Positions 63,487 to 64,000 of a DNA stretch of 64,000 nucleotides are shown piece by piece. Source of the DNA: Eubacterium plexicaudatum ASF492 (GTDB lineage Bacteria > Bacillota > Clostridia > Lachnospirales > Lachnospiraceae); the NCBI RefSeq assembly GCF_000364225.2, contig NZ_AQFT02000001.1, positions 1,922,001-1,986,000 of the forward strand, read 5' to 3'. A program made the position numbers and the translations under genes. Each line of letters starts with the position of its first letter. Positions within the stretch are counted from its first letter, which is position 1. The notes below the pieces were generated by a model that saw only the letters and a list, made by a program, of their open reading frames with translations, was not told where the DNA came from and searched no databases.

Positions 63487-64000
63487 TTAGTAATTTTGCG
63501 CATGTACTTCGAAATAGCTCTGCGGATGATTGCAGGTCGGACATACTTCCGGCGCTTTTGTACCTGTTACAATATGGCCACAGTTTCTGCATTCCCATAC
63601 TTTTACTTCGCTCTTTTCAAATACGGCGGCTGTTTCCACATTTTTCAATAATGCACGATACCGCTCTTCATGATGTTTTTCAATCTCTCCGACACGTCTG
63701 AATTTTTCCGCAAGTTCCGGGAAACCTTCTTCTTCCGCTGTCTTTGCAAAATTTTCGTACATATCTGTCCATTCAAAGTTTTCTCCGTCTGCAGCAGCCG
63801 TAAGATTTTCCTTTGTATCACCGATACCGCTCAATTCCTTAAACCACATTTTTGCATGTTCTTTTTCATTCTCCGCTGTTTTTAAAAACAGACCGGCGAT
63901 CTGTTCATATCCTTCCTTTTTTGCCACGGAAGCAAAATACGTGTATTTGTTACGTGCCTGGGATTCTCCTGCAAATGCCGCCTCCAGATTTTTTTCCGTC
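63487..64000 (-). CDS. rbr: Rubrerythrin (5' partial at window end)
   Basis: Ferritin-like diiron domain: [18 protein letters not shown] at the right edge, then [14 protein letters not shown] and [19 protein letters not shown] with ExxH iron ligands. The C-terminal rubredoxin domain has [20 protein letters not shown] and [10 protein letters not shown]. Rubrerythrins reduce peroxide in anaerobes. About 170 residues visible; the first residues lie outside the window. Confidence 0.95.
   Translation of the reverse strand, partial: TEKNLEAAFAGESQARNKYTYFASVAKKEGYEQIAGLFLKTAENEKEHAKMWFKELSGIGDTKENLTAAADGENFEWTDMYENFAKTAEEEGFPELAEKFRRVGEIEKHHEERYRALLKNVETAAVFEKSEVKVWECRNCGHIVTGTKAPEVCPTCNHPQSYFEVHAQNY

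Noticed and set aside
1-64000. tRNA, rRNA, T-box or riboswitch
   Set aside because: I saw no cloverleaf-like or rRNA-like conserved sequence, no T-box motif, and no known riboswitch consensus upstream of the genes listed. A covariance search was not possible.

Overview
The window looks like chromosomal accessory DNA from a spore-forming gut clostridium, most likely Lachnospiraceae. Supporting signs are a CotJC-type spore coat/Mn-catalase gene, rubrerythrin, a GH42 beta-galactosidase with a GPH symporter, BlaI/M56 pairs, Bce-type peptide transporters, AgrC/LytTR-type two-component remnants, Tn4451-type large serine recombinases, and AGGAGG ribosome sites with AT-rich spacers. I saw no rRNA, tRNA or CRISPR array.

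Layout. 0-2.7 kb: two tandem proteins built as TIR domain, membrane helix and outer domain. 2.9-7.3 kb: a large serine recombinase remnant cut by an IS4-type element with clean target duplication, a second IS, then a broken LytTR regulator/kinase pair. 7.6-13.1 kb: the best preserved operon, a Bce-type ABC transporter plus NarL-type two-component system, followed by an unusual array of CACGRAAACCC boxes. 13.3-23.2 kb: mostly relics (FAD enzyme, GLUG protein, AraC/GyrI regulator hit by a MITE, M56 peptidase split by ISAs1, KAP-type NTPase) with a few intact small genes and a spore-type cell wall hydrolase. 23.3-32.7 kb: an acetyltransferase, three secreted proteins sharing a cyclophilin-like domain, a DUF3737 protein, a MacB/FtsX-type permease, a chimeric amidohydrolase-ABC ATPase ORF and a divergent LysR regulator. 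32.9-40.3 kb: Rpn-type nuclease, a DUF6033 operon of unknown function, BlaI/M56, and small lipoproteins with structured intergenic repeats. 40.3-42.7 kb: another IS, and a TnpB remnant with its omega-RNA/right end abutting a DUF3737 fragment. 43.2-48 kb: a lactose-type catabolic operon (AraC regulator, symporter, small ORF, GH42). 48.7-57.3 kb: truncated kinase/LytTR genes, a serine recombinase trio, and a 2.94-kb TnpX-type element with a toxin-antitoxin pair inserted in frame-restorable fashion into a cotJC gene. 57.4-64 kb: rhodanese, cobalamin-linked small genes, an AAA ATPase/PIN pair interrupted by IS1380, and stress genes (AlkC/D-like, YbaK, rubrerythrin).

Two cross-cutting observations matter for any reader. 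First, about sixteen genes or gene fragments are broken by single-base shifts that are repaired by adding one base to a homopolymer, nearly always a run that is one base too short; this looks more like long-read consensus error than biology, so many apparent pseudogenes may be intact. Second, a different set of lesions (internal deletions, in-frame chimeras, IS and MITE insertions) cannot be explained that way and marks the window as a decaying, recombination-rich region.
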